Position numbers and translations under genes: made by a program
Shown: positions 1 to 11,413 of the stretch, in pieces
Layout of the letters: every line of letters begins with the position of its first letter
Numbering within the stretch: position 1 is the stretch's first letter
Origin: Ulota crispa
Taxonomy: Eukaryota > Streptophyta > Bryopsida > Orthotrichales > Orthotrichaceae
Direction of reading: 5' to 3'
NCBI GenBank assembly: GCA_963920765.1
Contig: OY987249.1
Location: 11,656,817-11,720,816 of the forward strand
Length of the DNA stretch: 64,000 nucleotides
The notes under the pieces: model-generated
The model's database searches: none
What the model saw: only the letters and a program-made list of their open reading frames with translations
What the model was told of the DNA's origin: nothing

Positions 1-2461
1 GGTGGCCCTCGTTCAGCAGGACCAGGGGTTCAGGGAGCTCCTGGAGGACCTGGAGGCCCGAGAAGGTTTCCTAAGGAGAGGGGATTCCTCGTCCGTGTCA
101 GCAACCCACCTGGTCAACATGTATGTGTTTGCTTCAGAGTTTGACAATTAATGGGTAATAGCATTTTGAAAGTAGTTGTTGCTTTTTGCTCAACCAATGT
201 GATCATCTGAGCCGATGAAACTTGTTTGCATACCATCAGACTGGGAACGCTGCTTGCATCTGTAATCTGATTCTGGCACATATCATTGGTAAATGAAATA
301 CAGCACAAAATTCTTGATTTTTGAAGCCTTTTCATGTTTGGTTCTGAATTTGCAGCAGACTGAAGATGCGCAACTTGCTGAGCCAGTACCCAGGGTTCTG
401 CCCAAGACCAGTGATCCCAATGTTGCAAAGCGCAATCGACGGATGTTTGGGGCACTCCTAGGTACCTTAGAGGTAATATTTTTTGTGTTCCAATGTAGCG
501 CTAGTTTTTAGTTCTTTCAGCCTTTTTTGAAATGTCAGATGGACGGATTTCGAAACTTCTGAAGCACTCAAAGTACTTTCAATATGATTGTTGTGTAAGC
601 ACAAATTATGCCTGAGTGCTGCTGGATGGCTTGGTGACGAACATAACTACACGCTCACCAGTTTTAGATACTTTTGTAGGTGGTATAATGTTTGAACTCT
701 CATTGATGTTCTCGCTGTTTACTCATGGAGGATTCTTTCGGATTGGCAGAAATTTAGGCAGGAAGACAAAAAATTGTCCGTATCAGATTCATTTCAACGT
801 CGATCTGAGCAGCTCAAAAAGGTGAGTGTCAAGCTTGGGCAATAATCTAGGCTAATCTAGCATTTTTAGTTATTCTCTAATGTGTTCTCTAGTGGCTTTT
901 ATTACTTATTTCTTGCTTCTCTGGTTTTCACGTTCTTCCTTCTTGTTTGGGTGAGAGAATTGGTGGATTCGGTTTCTGGAAATTGTCAGATTGTACGGTT
1001 TTGGCAGTACTTGTTTTGAGCTCTTAGGGTGTCGAGTCGGTATTTTTGTCGCATTTAGAATTCTTTCGTGCAAAGGCTGATTTAGTTTATGTAACTTTTG
1101 ATAATGCAGACAGAACAGAAGGCGCAAGAAGAAAGTGAGCGTTTACGTCAGCAAGAACGGGAAGCCATGGCTGAGAAACGGCGAGCTGACCTAGTATTTT
1201 TCAATCTCTATTCTCGTTTTGAAGGGTTTCCTGATATTTCTATTGAGATGTCAGCACGTCGAAATTAGTTGTGGTGTGAGAGTTTATGACCGGATTTGCA
1301 ATGCCTGTATTTCTGACTGGTTCAAGATTCTGACTTGACATTTGGAACATCGTAAAATACCAGAAGGTCCTTGTGAATGTGAACTGCATCTTTTTTCTAT
1401 GCCTTTTATGTATGCTTAAGCAGCAGGCTTATCTTTGAATATTGTAAATCAGACCTTACGAGCCAAATTGCAAGCTGAGGCAGAGGCTAAGCAGCTAGAG
1501 CTCCTCTTCTTACAATGGGCAGAACATCATACTCGGCTTGGTAGTTTCATAAGGTGAGATTCTTAATGTTCATTGTACTTCAATTTGTCTTCCTCAATGT
1601 AGTCATGGTGTATTTAAGTAGGAGCGAAGATGATACATGGACATATAACGTTGCATCGAAAATAAATATCGCGATTTGCTCCAAATTGAGATCTCAACTT
1701 CATTATGTTTTTTTGTGAGAACAGAACAAAAGCGGGACCTGCAATTTATTATTTGCCAGTAAAGAGTAGTGACAAGACAGACAAGCTTCTCCAGGAAGCC
1801 CAGCAGGTACAGTGACTATTCATGAGTCTAAAGCTGCATGGCTATCCATTGGCATTGATATTATTCATCTATTTTTTGTAGTATGTATCCTATTAAGACA
1901 GTGTACTCTGCAAAGTCAATACCAGTGTTGATGCATTATTTTCGTTAGGCAATACGCTCTTCATTTGTCAAATGTGGCCAGACCATGCTTGATATACAAG
2001 GGGGTTGGATGATTGGTTTACGAACGCTTCTAATTTTGTCATTTTCATTTCCCTCAGTTTGTTTCTTCAGTTTCTAGCTTCTCATAGTTTTGGCACCTTT
2101 TCCTCACAAACTCTGTTTCATTGAATCAAATCTGTAGGATTTGGAAGAATGGAAGTCTAGATCACGGGAGGAGCTGGCTGAAAACCAAAAGCAAATCATC
2201 GAACTCAGCATGGCGAACTTGGACGCTGAAATTGAGAAGTGGAAAAACGGACCACCTGGGCGAACTAAAGGCCCTACTCCCACACCTGCTGCTGAATCAA
2301 ATAAAGAGGAGGATGTTGGTGATGATGTCCCCGAAGGACCTAGAGAAGCAAACGAAGTTGTTGAAGACGAAGATGATGAGACCGGTGCCATGCTTGTAGA
2401 AGAGGACGAGGAGAGGGTAACCGTTGGGGATGCGGAGGTTAACAAACTGGTCAGCGTGTAG
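1..2461 (+). CDS. Pinin/SDK/memA domain protein, 5' end outside the window
   Basis: Pinin-family proteins bind spliceosome and exon-junction components in the nucleus. Seven exons join in phase: 1-120, 356-472, 750-821, 1110-1193, 1453-1553, 1725-1806 and 2138-2461, giving 299 residues and a TAG stop. All introns are GT-AG. The fragment opens with a Gly/Pro-rich stretch (about residues 1-25). The conserved core follows, with KRNRRMFGALLGTLEKFRQE (about 67-86), a charged helical segment, and then LELLFLQWAEHHTRLGSFIR (about 146-165). The short motif MANLDAEIEKWKNG (about 217-230) is typical of plant pinins. The last 60 residues are acidic (runs of E and D), as in plant family members. The N-terminus lies left of position 1. 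Family assignment is firm; the splicing role is inferred from homologues. Confidence 0.93.
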
Positions 2462-4212
2462 ATTGTCTGAAACAGGAGATGACACTGGAAGGTGAGAAGT
2501 CTTTACGGTATCAGAAACTGCAGGATTGTTACTCAACAAGAGGTGATTCTGGGACTCGTGACGTTTTGATTATGCACTAGGGAGCTTCATATTACCCGCG
2601 CAGTCCCACGTTCATGACTGATGAGGAGGTCAATTACAACGGCAGTGTTTATTTTATTTTTGAAATCAGATCATGAGACATGACAAGAAAGGGAGAATTT
2701 TGCATATGCGTTCATAGATACAATTGAAGTTCTTTGTAGAGATCGCTTTGCAGGCTCTATAAGATGTACAGGGGAGAGTAACCTTAATTTCTATTTTACT
2801 TGGGGGTTAAAGGCGTGTCCGTCTGGTTTTGCCTTCATGTCAGAGAAAGTTCACTAGTGGCTTTTAAAGGTGGCTCAAGTGTTGATGCTTTTGGTTGGAG
2901 AAACATGGAAGTTTCAAGAGTTGCAGCAAGTTGCTGCACCTATGCAGCTGGAGAAATACTTGGTATGAACGGCGTCATCTTGTTGGAGCATTCTCCGAGG
3001 TACACCGTTTCCGTCTGCTTTGTACCTAGTTATGTTAATTCTTGATGTTATCGATGTGGACCAGGATGAATCAGCAGGACTAACGGAATGTGCGTTCAGA
3101 GGGCACTCTTCTTCTTTAGGGTTTGCGCTTCAAATCCTCCTACCAGCTGAGTTTCATTATTTGCTCTTATGCCCCCATTTGTGCAGTAACACTTGTATGT
3201 TTAAAAACCGATTGTTGGATCATGGCTTGGTGAAATGGCTGCATGTCTATATTGCAGTGACGTGAGATAATCCGTGGCTTGAATTGAGCAAGTCTACCAA
3301 GAATGTCCTTGCCTCGCAGCTCATTAATGAAGTGGTGTGCTGATTAGAGGACTAAACATTGCTCTCTAGTTGGATTTAGCTGTTGTTTAGATGAGAACAG
3401 CAGGTATCTTTTTACGTAGCAGTATGTCCGTTCCCTTCACGTTATTCTGGTTGTACTCATCTATGCTCTCTGCATTGTGCAGTATGTATTTCAACTGCTT
3501 TCATACGACACCAACGGTGAATTTTGAACAATGATTATTCGCATTTAAATTTCTAGTGGTAGAGGGAAAGCATTTGTCAAATATTTTGTACATATCACTT
3601 TTATGCTAATCGTTTTAGAAACGCTTTCTGGAATAGATTGATTTGTAATTGCTATTTCCCATCTTTCATATATTATTGCTTTTTATTGACAAGCTAGGGC
3701 ATGCAAGGTAGTTTGATGTTACAGTCGCCTCCGTTGTGATCCTCGTTGTGACATTGAAGTTCAGTTTGTATTGTTTCTAAAGGTTTTTTATTTTATTCCC
3801 CAAATGATGGGCTGGTGAGGTGTGGTTTGAAGATTTTTGATGGGTTTAAATCACCGGACCTCACTAGATTATGCACGGGGTGCAATTGGAGTACTTTGTT
3901 GTATCCATTTTGTAGATGTTTGGAGAAATATGTAGTTTGAAACAAAATAAATCTACACATGTTTTTTGATCTCACATTTGAGAATAGAGATGATTGTCCG
4001 GGCTTACGCATAGGGTATTTTTTGACAAATGTATGGTTCAAGTTTTGTATAACATTTTTAATTTTCATGCAATTTTCTTGCATGGAAGCGGTTATTGGTG
4101 ACCACATACTCGTAAGACTTATTTTGGCATACTGGTTACGATAATGTAAAGTCATGCATTTGAGTTCATTGCATACATAAGTCTGATCTTTTCCATCCAT
4201 AGAGATAAAACA
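2462..4212. other. Pinin 3' UTR and intergenic DNA
   Basis: This follows the pinin stop codon. The first few hundred bases, at least, should be its 3' UTR. No coding exon, RNA gene or inverted repeat stands out. Short open frames at 2800-3265 lack any recognisable motif. Confidence 0.5.
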
Positions 4213-4214
4213 TA

Positions 4215-4801
4215 CTCCCTCTGTCCCATTATAAAGCTCCAAAAAACTTCTCCACGAGGGATTAACAGTATTTTAGTCATTATGCTAATGACAAATGCAT
4301 TCTAGAATCAATACACCACCTTCTAAGTATTTGCAAAATCTCAAGTTTTTATGTGCAAAGTCTCAAGTTTTTATGTTTTTGTTTAGGCACCCAAACTCCA
4401 TGTAATAAGTACCATATTTATGCATAGTTTGTGAAGAATGCTGACTCATTATTTTAGTCTTAATATTAATGACACATGCATTCTAGAATCAATATACCAT
4501 CTACCAAATGTATGCAAAATCTCTGCCTTTGATGTTGTTTGGGCACCCAAATTCCATGCAAAAAGTACCATATTTGTACATGTTGCTAGTTCCTCATTAT
4601 TGATGATTTACAAATTAGTAGCAACAATGGTACCTCATATGGTCAAGGCCAAGCTTGTTTGGCTCTTTAATTGCTTAACTTGCCCCCATGAGATCATTGG
4701 GCATGATGAATGCTTTCTCAACAACTAAAATTGGCAAAGGGAGCTTTTTAGTGGAACAAGAACTATGCTAAATTTGGAGTTTTATATTGGGACAGAGGGA
4801 G
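4215..4801. mobile_element. Stowaway-like MITE, copy 1
   Basis: The left end reads CTCCCTCTGTCCC and the right end is its inverse (GGGACAGAGGGAG). Both sides are flanked by TA (4213-4214 and 4802-4803), the target duplication of Tc1/mariner-type transposition. The element is about 587 bp with no open transposase frame. Its interior is shared with the copies at 14231-14601 and 38721-39529, for example the segment ATGAGATCATTG near the right end. It keeps an uninterrupted TTAA at the position where the third copy carries an insertion. Confidence 0.9.
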
Positions 4802-4866
4802 TAAGATATACGCCGTGTTATCTAATGCCACTAAGAAATCTTTCTAATATTGCATTTGTCTATTAA

Positions 4867-4937
4867 CCCCTAAATGCCTGTGGTACCAAACTCCATTGTA
4901 AAAACCACCAAAATTTGGTGCCACAGGCATTTAGGGG
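4867..4937. mobile_element. 71-bp TTAA-flanked mini-palindrome
   Basis: The ends CCCCTAAATGCCTGTGG and the exact inverse lie between TTAA 4863-4866 and TTAA 4938-4941. The whole unit can fold into one hairpin. It is the smallest class of the TTAA/CCCCTAAA group. Confidence 0.8.
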
Positions 4938-4965
4938 TTAAGTATTTGAACTTGTCTTTGCTTAA

Positions 4966-5198
4966 CCCGTAAAGGACAAGGCAGCCCTTTGCAACCAATA
5001 TAATACAAGGTATTTTTCTTGTATTTGGAGTGCATCCACACCTTTATCACATTTGAGATCAACAAAGAAGTTAGAATATAGATCAATGATGTTCTAGTGA
5101 GGTAGTCAATATCTCAAATTAAAACTTTTTGTTGGTAGCAATGCTAGTTATACAACAGCGTACATAGTATGTATTATAGTAGCACTGTCCTTTAAGGG
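4966..5198. mobile_element. TTAA-flanked CCC-ended MITE, subfamily A copy 1
   Basis: Ends CCCGTAAAGGAC and GTCCTTTAAGGG are bounded by TTAA 4962-4965 and 5199-5202. The 233-bp body aligns over almost its whole length with the element at 62024-62261, for example GTGCATCCACACCTTTAT and GTTCTAGTGAGGTAGTCAA. There is no coding capacity. Confidence 0.9.
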
Positions 5199-5202
5199 TT
5201 AA

Positions 5203-6555
5203 GGCCCTTTCTCAGTTGGCGTTATGGTTGGCTTAAGAGCACAAGTAGGAGTTGATAATGTTGAGGAAGTTTACACTAGAATTCTTGAGCCTACATGGAT
5301 GCATTAGTGGGAGGTTTTAAATGTTGATGTTATGTGAAAAGTGGTTGGTGACTTTTGATAAGTCTCGCTCGAAACGTTGGTGGTACAAAAAAACTCAATC
5401 ACTACAAAAGGAAGATCTGAGAACCTTTCGGGAGTTTAGGTGTTTCATACTTGTTGCTGTAAGGCTCCACTAGCAAAGAGCAATGTAAGAAATTTTTGCC
5501 CAATGTTTTGGTTGTCTTTCACCAACCATGGAAATAAGTATTGTTGCAGCAGAAGGGAAGACATGAGGACTGCGGCAACAAATGTAAAATAAATTGCAAA
5601 TTCATACTTGCAAGGTGCACATATGTTTGACAACGCACTTTAGAGCTCCAAGGTTTGGTCTACTTGTTGTGCATAAGTTCACTCTTTATGTATTTGCATT
5701 GTTTGTTTCAATTTGTATCTTATTCAAGAATTATGCATTTTAGAAGTTCAATTTTCAACATTAAAAAATAGATACTCTAAATGAAGTCAATGGTGGTTGT
5801 CATTGATTTCTATGCATTCCACCTTGCATGTAGTCAAAATGTTGTTACATTCTACATGTGGGTTACTTTGAAATTTTTGTTGGACCTTTCATGCACTTTG
5901 AGCATCTAAATCAAGAAATTGACCTCTTGAAGGTGAGAAAATTGAAAGCCAATTTTCTTGTGGCTACAAAATGAGTCACCATGTAGTATAGACGCTCAAA
6001 AGCACCTCAAACATCATGGGCGGCTATATGTCACCCAAATGGCGTCCAAAACAAATTGCACATAGATAAATCATGTGAATCTCAAGTGTAACTTGGAATA
6101 GACCCTAAAATTTCTAAAACATGGCAATTCTTTAACCTCACCAATGGCCCCCAGTTGTACACACCTATTAGTGAATTGCTCACAGCAACAAAATGCAAGG
6201 AATTCAAAGAAGCAAATTGCTCACATGAAAGAAATATTGCTATCCAAAAAACATAATTTGCAACTCTATTGCATATGGGTTCTAAATTGTTCTTGAATTT
6301 GCAAAGGAATTTGAAAGTGAATGCGTCTAATTCACAACAACAATTATGCGCAAAGCAAAGAGCAACTACTGTCTAGTAATAACCATAAAGCAATTTGCAA
6401 AAAATAATAATTAGTGTGATTGCCCACTTAGCCGGATGGTCCTATTTTTGCTGGCAGTTTCAAGATATCCCATCACGTACATCACACCATATGTGTGAAC
6501 ATAGCTGGCCATTATATGAAATTTCATATGAAAGTACCCCTAAAGATACCCTAAA
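5203..6555. other. AT-rich intergenic DNA
   Basis: No gene, RNA or clear terminal repeat was seen. Several short direct repeats and low-complexity A/T runs are present. Confidence 0.5.
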
Positions 6556-7202
6556 CCCCTAAATGCCCAAGGCACTTTTTGAGCTTCTAGGAATTTGTTT
6601 TAAGTTGAACAAAATGCCAAAATTTTGATAAATTGTATTAGTTTTTTAAAAATTGTAACCCTACAAAATTAAATTACATATGTTAGAGATCACATAGGAA
6701 AAGAAAACACAACAATATCATTTATGGATTGAAAAATTATGATGTTTGATCAAGAGGGTGTTAAAATTTTGAAAATGACTTGAAGTGCTTTCAATCCTCT
6801 TTTCACATGTCAAATCTAAAAAAAATGGTCACAAGAAAAATATGGGCTAAAGAACATAACATACATAACACCATTCAATTTTCAGCTTTTCAAAATCTCC
6901 TCTACAACTTTTTAAAATGAATTTCTAGTGTAAATTTGTCTCCAAAGTCTAATGTATTTGAGGCTCATTTCTAAAAGCTCTCAACACTAAAAATGTCAAG
7001 ATTGCAATGGATACCCTTGCACAAAATGTTGAATAGAAAAATCATAATCAATCATTTACAAAATTGGTTTTTTAATGCTGAAACTAGACTTCAAAAAGAA
7101 TACTTAATATTTTGAATATACTAAAAATAATAACTTTGTTAGATTTTATAGAAGTTCAAAATATTGTCAACACCATAATGTGGTGCCTTGGGCATTTAGG
7201 AG
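6556..7202. mobile_element. CCCCTAAA-ended element with decayed TTAA flanks
   Basis: The terminal repeats CCCCTAAATGCCCAAGGCAC and GTGCCTTGGGCATTTAGGAG are near-perfect inverses. The flanks read TAAA and TTCA instead of TTAA, which fits an old insertion. The interior is AT-rich and non-coding. Confidence 0.78.
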
Positions 7203-7258
7203 TTCACAACTTTTCCAACCCGATGCTCTAAAGAAAAAGCGCCACTCTTATTGTTTAA

Positions 7259-8190
7259 CCCCTAAAGGCCCATTGTCCCTTCGGGGACCGTTTGGGGTTT
7301 GGTCATGTACCTATGAGTAAACTATGTTATGTAATTTTCTGAAGCTTTTATGGGAGATGGGGTATTCAAAGATCTATGTGAGCATCAAATTTTTTCTTCA
7401 TTCCAACATTTATTGAAGAAGTTGTGCATGTTTTTTCTGAAATTTTGGGGAGAGCTGCCCATTTGGGCAGCCCAAAAACTTCTTTAAAATTTATGTATTT
7501 TTAAAATAAAATTTTGAAATTGCTTCTTTAGACTTTTTTCATACATGAGAAGCTTTGAATCATTCAATTTCAATCAATGACATGAAAGTTATAAGGAGTT
7601 TTGTTTGCGGGCAGTTATGGATTCTCTACTCCAAAATAAACTTTGAAGTCCTTTATTTTACTCAATTTTCAATATTTTGGAAAAAAAAATAAACCAAAGG
7701 AAGTAGATTGTTTAATACAATATTATCACCGTTGGAATTTGCATTTTTCATTTCAATAATTAGATTCTTAACAATTTAGTGTTTTGACCCATTCTCTACT
7801 TCTTTTTACTTATTGATTTTTCCCATGTGCTGTATAGTTCCAATTGATTTGAAAAATCTCCCACACATACCTAACTTGATCTTCTACATGGGAAAAAAAA
7901 CCTCAACTTTGTGTAGAGCAAATATTTTGATATAGGAGTAGTCAACGGTTTCTAAAATTTTTGGGCAATATGAAAAAAAACGTTTTCCTTTGCTTTGCAT
8001 GTAAATATCTCACTCCTTTTCATTTGGAATAAGCTCAATTTGTTTTCCCAAGTACCTCATACTGTCTAGAGCAAGATCTTACAATTAGATCAATTTCAAA
8101 AAAAAAACAAACAAAAAAACAATTCCTTTCACCCCAAAAGTGGCAGTTTTCATTGTTTTTCACAGAAAAAATGGCCTGGGCCTTTAGGGG
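7259..8190. mobile_element. TTAA-flanked CCCCTAAAGG element, subfamily B copy 1
   Basis: The left end CCCCTAAAGGCCCATTGTCC and the right end GGCCTGGGCCTTTAGGGG sit between TTAA 7255-7258 and TTAA 8191-8194. The 932-bp element is related to 33322-34341 in the opposite orientation. It shares an internal segment (AGAAGCTTTGAATCATTC) with the palindrome at 49428-50161. No transposase frame was seen. Confidence 0.88.
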
Positions 8191-8194
8191 TTAA

Positions 8195-8852
8195 CAATGT
8201 TGCTATACACTGCCAAGTGAGGACGTGCCATTAGCTACTACCTTCAAGCTGTGAAGCTAGAATAAGTCCTAATTTTCTAACCTCTCAACTACTAGAAGCA
8301 ATCCAATTGTGACTTTCTTTTAGTAATAGCAAGCCCAACCTCCATCTTCTTTTGACCACCTTCTTTCGCTTTACATGGACTTTACCAAAAAAATGTAGCT
8401 TTTCCACCAGCAACAAGAAAAATAATAAAATATATCCAAAGTTTGTAATTGCTCAGGTTTACCCACTTTAATCTGGTAAATTAATTCAGGTGTTTTGGAA
8501 TCCAGATATGAAGTTAAAAGATTTCAAATTTGACCTGACGAGGTAATCATTTCTAAATTCCAGGGTTTTCTCCCAAGTGGAAGTTCAGAGAACTTTCACC
8601 CCGGCATCCACTTGAAGGAAAAGAAGCAAAATCGGAAAAGGTAGTGGCGGGCCCTGCATTTATCACTGGATTGCTTCTGGTGCGCCGCGGTGTGACTTGC
8701 CCCCATGGACCCTACGTCCCCGTCCAGCCGGTTGGGGTTTACATGACATGCCGTATGGTGGGACTGGAGTGGTAAAATCTTATCGTTTTTACTAAATATG
8801 GTAAGAGTAATAATTTGTTCCTTATTTTGGTATCTTCCTCCAGCATCATAGA
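8195..8852. other. Intergenic DNA
   Basis: No gene or clear repeat end was seen. A more GC-rich patch lies near 8640-8760. Confidence 0.45.
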
Positions 8853-8856
8853 TTAA

Positions 8857-9086
8857 TTCCTAAGCGTCCGGAGTTGTTTTAGGGTTTAGGAGAAAATGGG
8901 GGTTTTCATGTCCACCAGAGTTTGGAAAATTACATTCAAAAAAAGTGACCGTTGGATTTGAAAAGGGACTACCTTCTCTACTGATGGGGACCAACCACGA
9001 CTGTTTTCACAGTACAAATCAAGAGAAAAAGTGAGATCAAGTTGTGGTCCCCAACGACAGGATCTCGTCGCTGGGGCGCTCAGGGG
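8857..9086. mobile_element. TTAA-flanked MITE, abutting the next element
   Basis: The ends TTCCTAAGCG and CGCTCAGGGG are imperfect inverses between TTAA 8853-8856 and TTAA 9087-9090. The right TTAA is also the left TTAA of the element starting at 9091. Confidence 0.7.
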
Positions 9087-9090
9087 TTAA

Positions 9091-9487
9091 GGTGGAAGCA
9101 CTCATTACCACCAAACCTCCATACCCAACTAGTAGGGTGTGTATTTTCACCATGAGCAAAGATAGATGCTTTGGAATGCAAATTATTGCCCTTTTCAAGG
9201 TTGGAACCTCTTAAGTCATGCCACATGTCTCAAAGTGAGGTAGGAAGTAATGAGCCAAAAGTAGTTTGGCTATAGATGGAATTGCATATATCTAAGCATG
9301 GCCCATGGGCCTAGATCACTTTTTGACTCCCAAAGTTCACAGTAATTTCAGTTTTGCCCATAAAATCACAAATTTTTTGCAATCCCAATATTTCTTATCT
9401 TTGTACATGGGAAAATTATTTGTCACCTCAAACTCTTTGTAGGTTGTTGCAAAATCTCTTAAGTTATTGGGTATGGGTGCTTCTACC
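9091..9487. mobile_element. TTAA-flanked GGTAG-group MITE
   Basis: The ends GGTGGAAGCACTCATTACC and GGGTATGGGTGCTTCTACC are inverse and lie between TTAA 9087-9090 and TTAA 9488-9491. This is the clearest member of the second TTAA group. Confidence 0.8.
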
Positions 9488-9491
9488 TTAA

Positions 9492-9830
9492 ACCAAGATT
9501 GCTGATTGCAAATCTGAATTCAAAATTCCAAAATTCAATCTCCTGATAATAAATACCAAAACTCTCACATTTTTGGTAGGTAAAAAATTTGAAGCCTTTA
9601 CCCGAAGCCTACATAACGGCATGCCATCTAAGAGCCAATTTCAATGAGTGATTGGAACCAGACACCCATCTTGCGTGACCATGAACAAAATGAAAAAAAA
9701 AATTGAAATCTACATGACATATAAAGTTTACAAAACAACCTCTAATTTTGAGTCCAAATCCTCTAAAAATGTAGTTTGACTTTTACAAAATTGGAAACTG
9801 AACATCCAGGCCAGACCTCTCCAGAGTGCA
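9492..9830. other. AT-rich intergenic DNA
   Basis: No gene or repeat end was recognised. AGAGCCAATTTCAATGAG near 9630 resembles the end of the hairpin element at 20754-20969. Confidence 0.4.
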
Positions 9831-10260
9831 GCCCCCATGGAAAGGTATCCTAAACCTCAGCCCGCCCAGCCCAGCCAAAGGGGACCCAACGCCCCAGCCT
9901 GTGAAGGCTCGGCGTCCGACTCCACCACGGCCCCGGCACCTCCTCCGCAACAGCCAAATTCTGCCCATCTCCCCCAACTCCCCCATCCCCATCCCATCCC
10001 AGCCCATCTCCTGCAGCGCAATTCCAAGCTCCCCCTCCTTCTCTGCTTTGGGAGGATCGTCGACAGGTCCCTGGTGCTGCTGCTGCTCTCTCTCTCGTAC
10101 TCTCTCGCATCTCTCTCCTCCCTCCCTCCCCCAATTCCCACTCCCCGAGTACTTTCTGCAGCTTGGTTGGTCCTCGCCCTTCTCACGAGATCGCCTCCTC
10201 CTCTTCCTTTCAGGTCCTTAATTCTCATTTCCTCTTCTGCTCTTTGAATTCTTCCTTTTG
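9831..10260 (+). promoter_or_regulatory. CT-rich promoter and 5' leader of the downstream gene
   Basis: Base composition switches abruptly to C/T-rich, with CTCTCTC and CCTCCCTCC runs as in plant pyrimidine-patch promoters and leaders. A donor candidate CAG/GTCCTT lies at about 10212. An acceptor, TGTGCAG, lies just upstream of the small gene, so this is probably its first, non-coding exon. Long open frames here use biased Pro/Ser/Leu composition and are read as chance. Confidence 0.5.
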
Positions 10261-10766
10261 TAAATTTATTGTTGAATCTAAACCTACCCAAAATAGTCTC
10301 TCGTAGGGATGCACTTGATGGTGAGAGACAATTCCCTAGGGGGGTCATATAGCTCTTGAGTGAACCTCGGTTGTAGCCAATTGCTCTCAGTTCCTTTTGC
10401 TTCGGTTGACCGGGACGGTTTCCAGTGTAGACATGGTCATGAACACCGGTCCAGTTCCAATCGCAACTCAGAATCACGAATTTTCAACCATTTTGCGATT
10501 TCGAGTTATTCGGTCTGACTCGTATGTGAAACCCTAAAATGAATAACCATGACTAGGATTCCTCCTCTTACGTTCGCTGCTAGGTTGGTCAATTCCACCC
10601 TACAATTCTGCGTTTGCAAGCCCTGAATTGTTGGGAGCAAAAAAGGCCTTCACGGTGGTTTTCTGTCCTCAAAGGGAGAGAGATTTAGCGATGGTTTAAG
10701 AGAAAAGAGTGTCCGTTGAAAACGAGGCAAGCGTTAAGAACTTTAAATCATAGCAGCATGCAGTCT

Positions 10767-11075
10767 TCTTATGTCAGGAGTATCATTGTAACATGTGACT
10801 AAAGAAATATCGACATTCTAAGGATAGTCATTCAAATTCTGGGGATTATACCGAGGGTCATGTCTTGAGGATTTTTTTCAAAAGGCCCAGGATTCATTTG
10901 AATTTGGAGGAGACACACGTCTGTCATTCCAAAGCGTGTGTTTCTTATATCAGGAGTATCATTGTAGCATGTGACTACAGGAATATCGGCATAATCTTTC
11001 AAATTCTGGGGATTGTACCGAGGTGATGTCATGTATTGAAGATTTTTTTGAAAAGGTCCAGGATTCATTTGAATT
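10767..11075. repeat. Tandem duplication of about 175 bp in a leader intron
   Basis: Two head-to-tail copies, about 10767-10904 and 10943-11075, share the string CAGGAGTATCATTGTA. They also share CAAATTCTGGGGATT and CAGGATTCATTTGAATT, in the same order. They lie in the inferred 5'-leader intron, just before a TG microsatellite (about 11095-11120). Confidence 0.85.
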
Positions 11076-11164
11076 GCTCACAAAGTCTCGTGGATGTGTG
11101 TGTGTGTGTGTGTTTGTGTGCCTTGGGAATGTGCAGATTGAGACGGGGAAACTGGAGCTCCACC

Positions 11165-11413
11165 ATGGCGTCAAACGTATGGCACAATTGGACGACCCTG
11201 AGATTTCTGACGGGGTTTCTGCCATACCTGGAGGCAGGAGCCGAATGGTTTGGGCAAGTGCGGGAGGCTCTGAAGGTGAAGCTGATGGGGTACAACAACA
11301 ACCTCATGAGGAGACCGTCTCCGCATGTCACTCACAAAATCAAAATGGCCAGCATGCACATGTCCATGGATGACATCTCCAAGACTTACAAAATCACCCC
11401 CGTTCGCCGGTAG
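11165..11413 (+). CDS. Small basic protein of 82 residues, family not recognised
   Basis: The single coding exon starts at an ATG in the strong context CCACCATGG. It follows 35 bases after an intron acceptor (TGTGCAG) and ends with TAG. The product starts MASNVWHNWTTLRFLTGFLP. It has one mildly hydrophobic N-terminal segment (about residues 9-22), a central EALKVKLMGY stretch and a basic, Met-rich C-terminal half ending PVRR. Amphipathic N-terminus, basic charge and size resemble small mitochondrial proteins, but I see no diagnostic motif. The upstream pyrimidine-rich leader and the splice site support a real gene. Function is unknown to me. Confidence 0.6.
   Translation: MASNVWHNWTTLRFLTGFLPYLEAGAEWFGQVREALKVKLMGYNNNLMRRPSPHVTHKIKMASMHMSMDDISKTYKITPVRR

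Noticed and set aside
9837..10477. Long overlapping frames on both strands in the CT-rich segment
   Set aside because: Low-complexity C/T sequence gives long frames by chance. Composition is Pro/Ser/Leu-biased and differs from the real exons.
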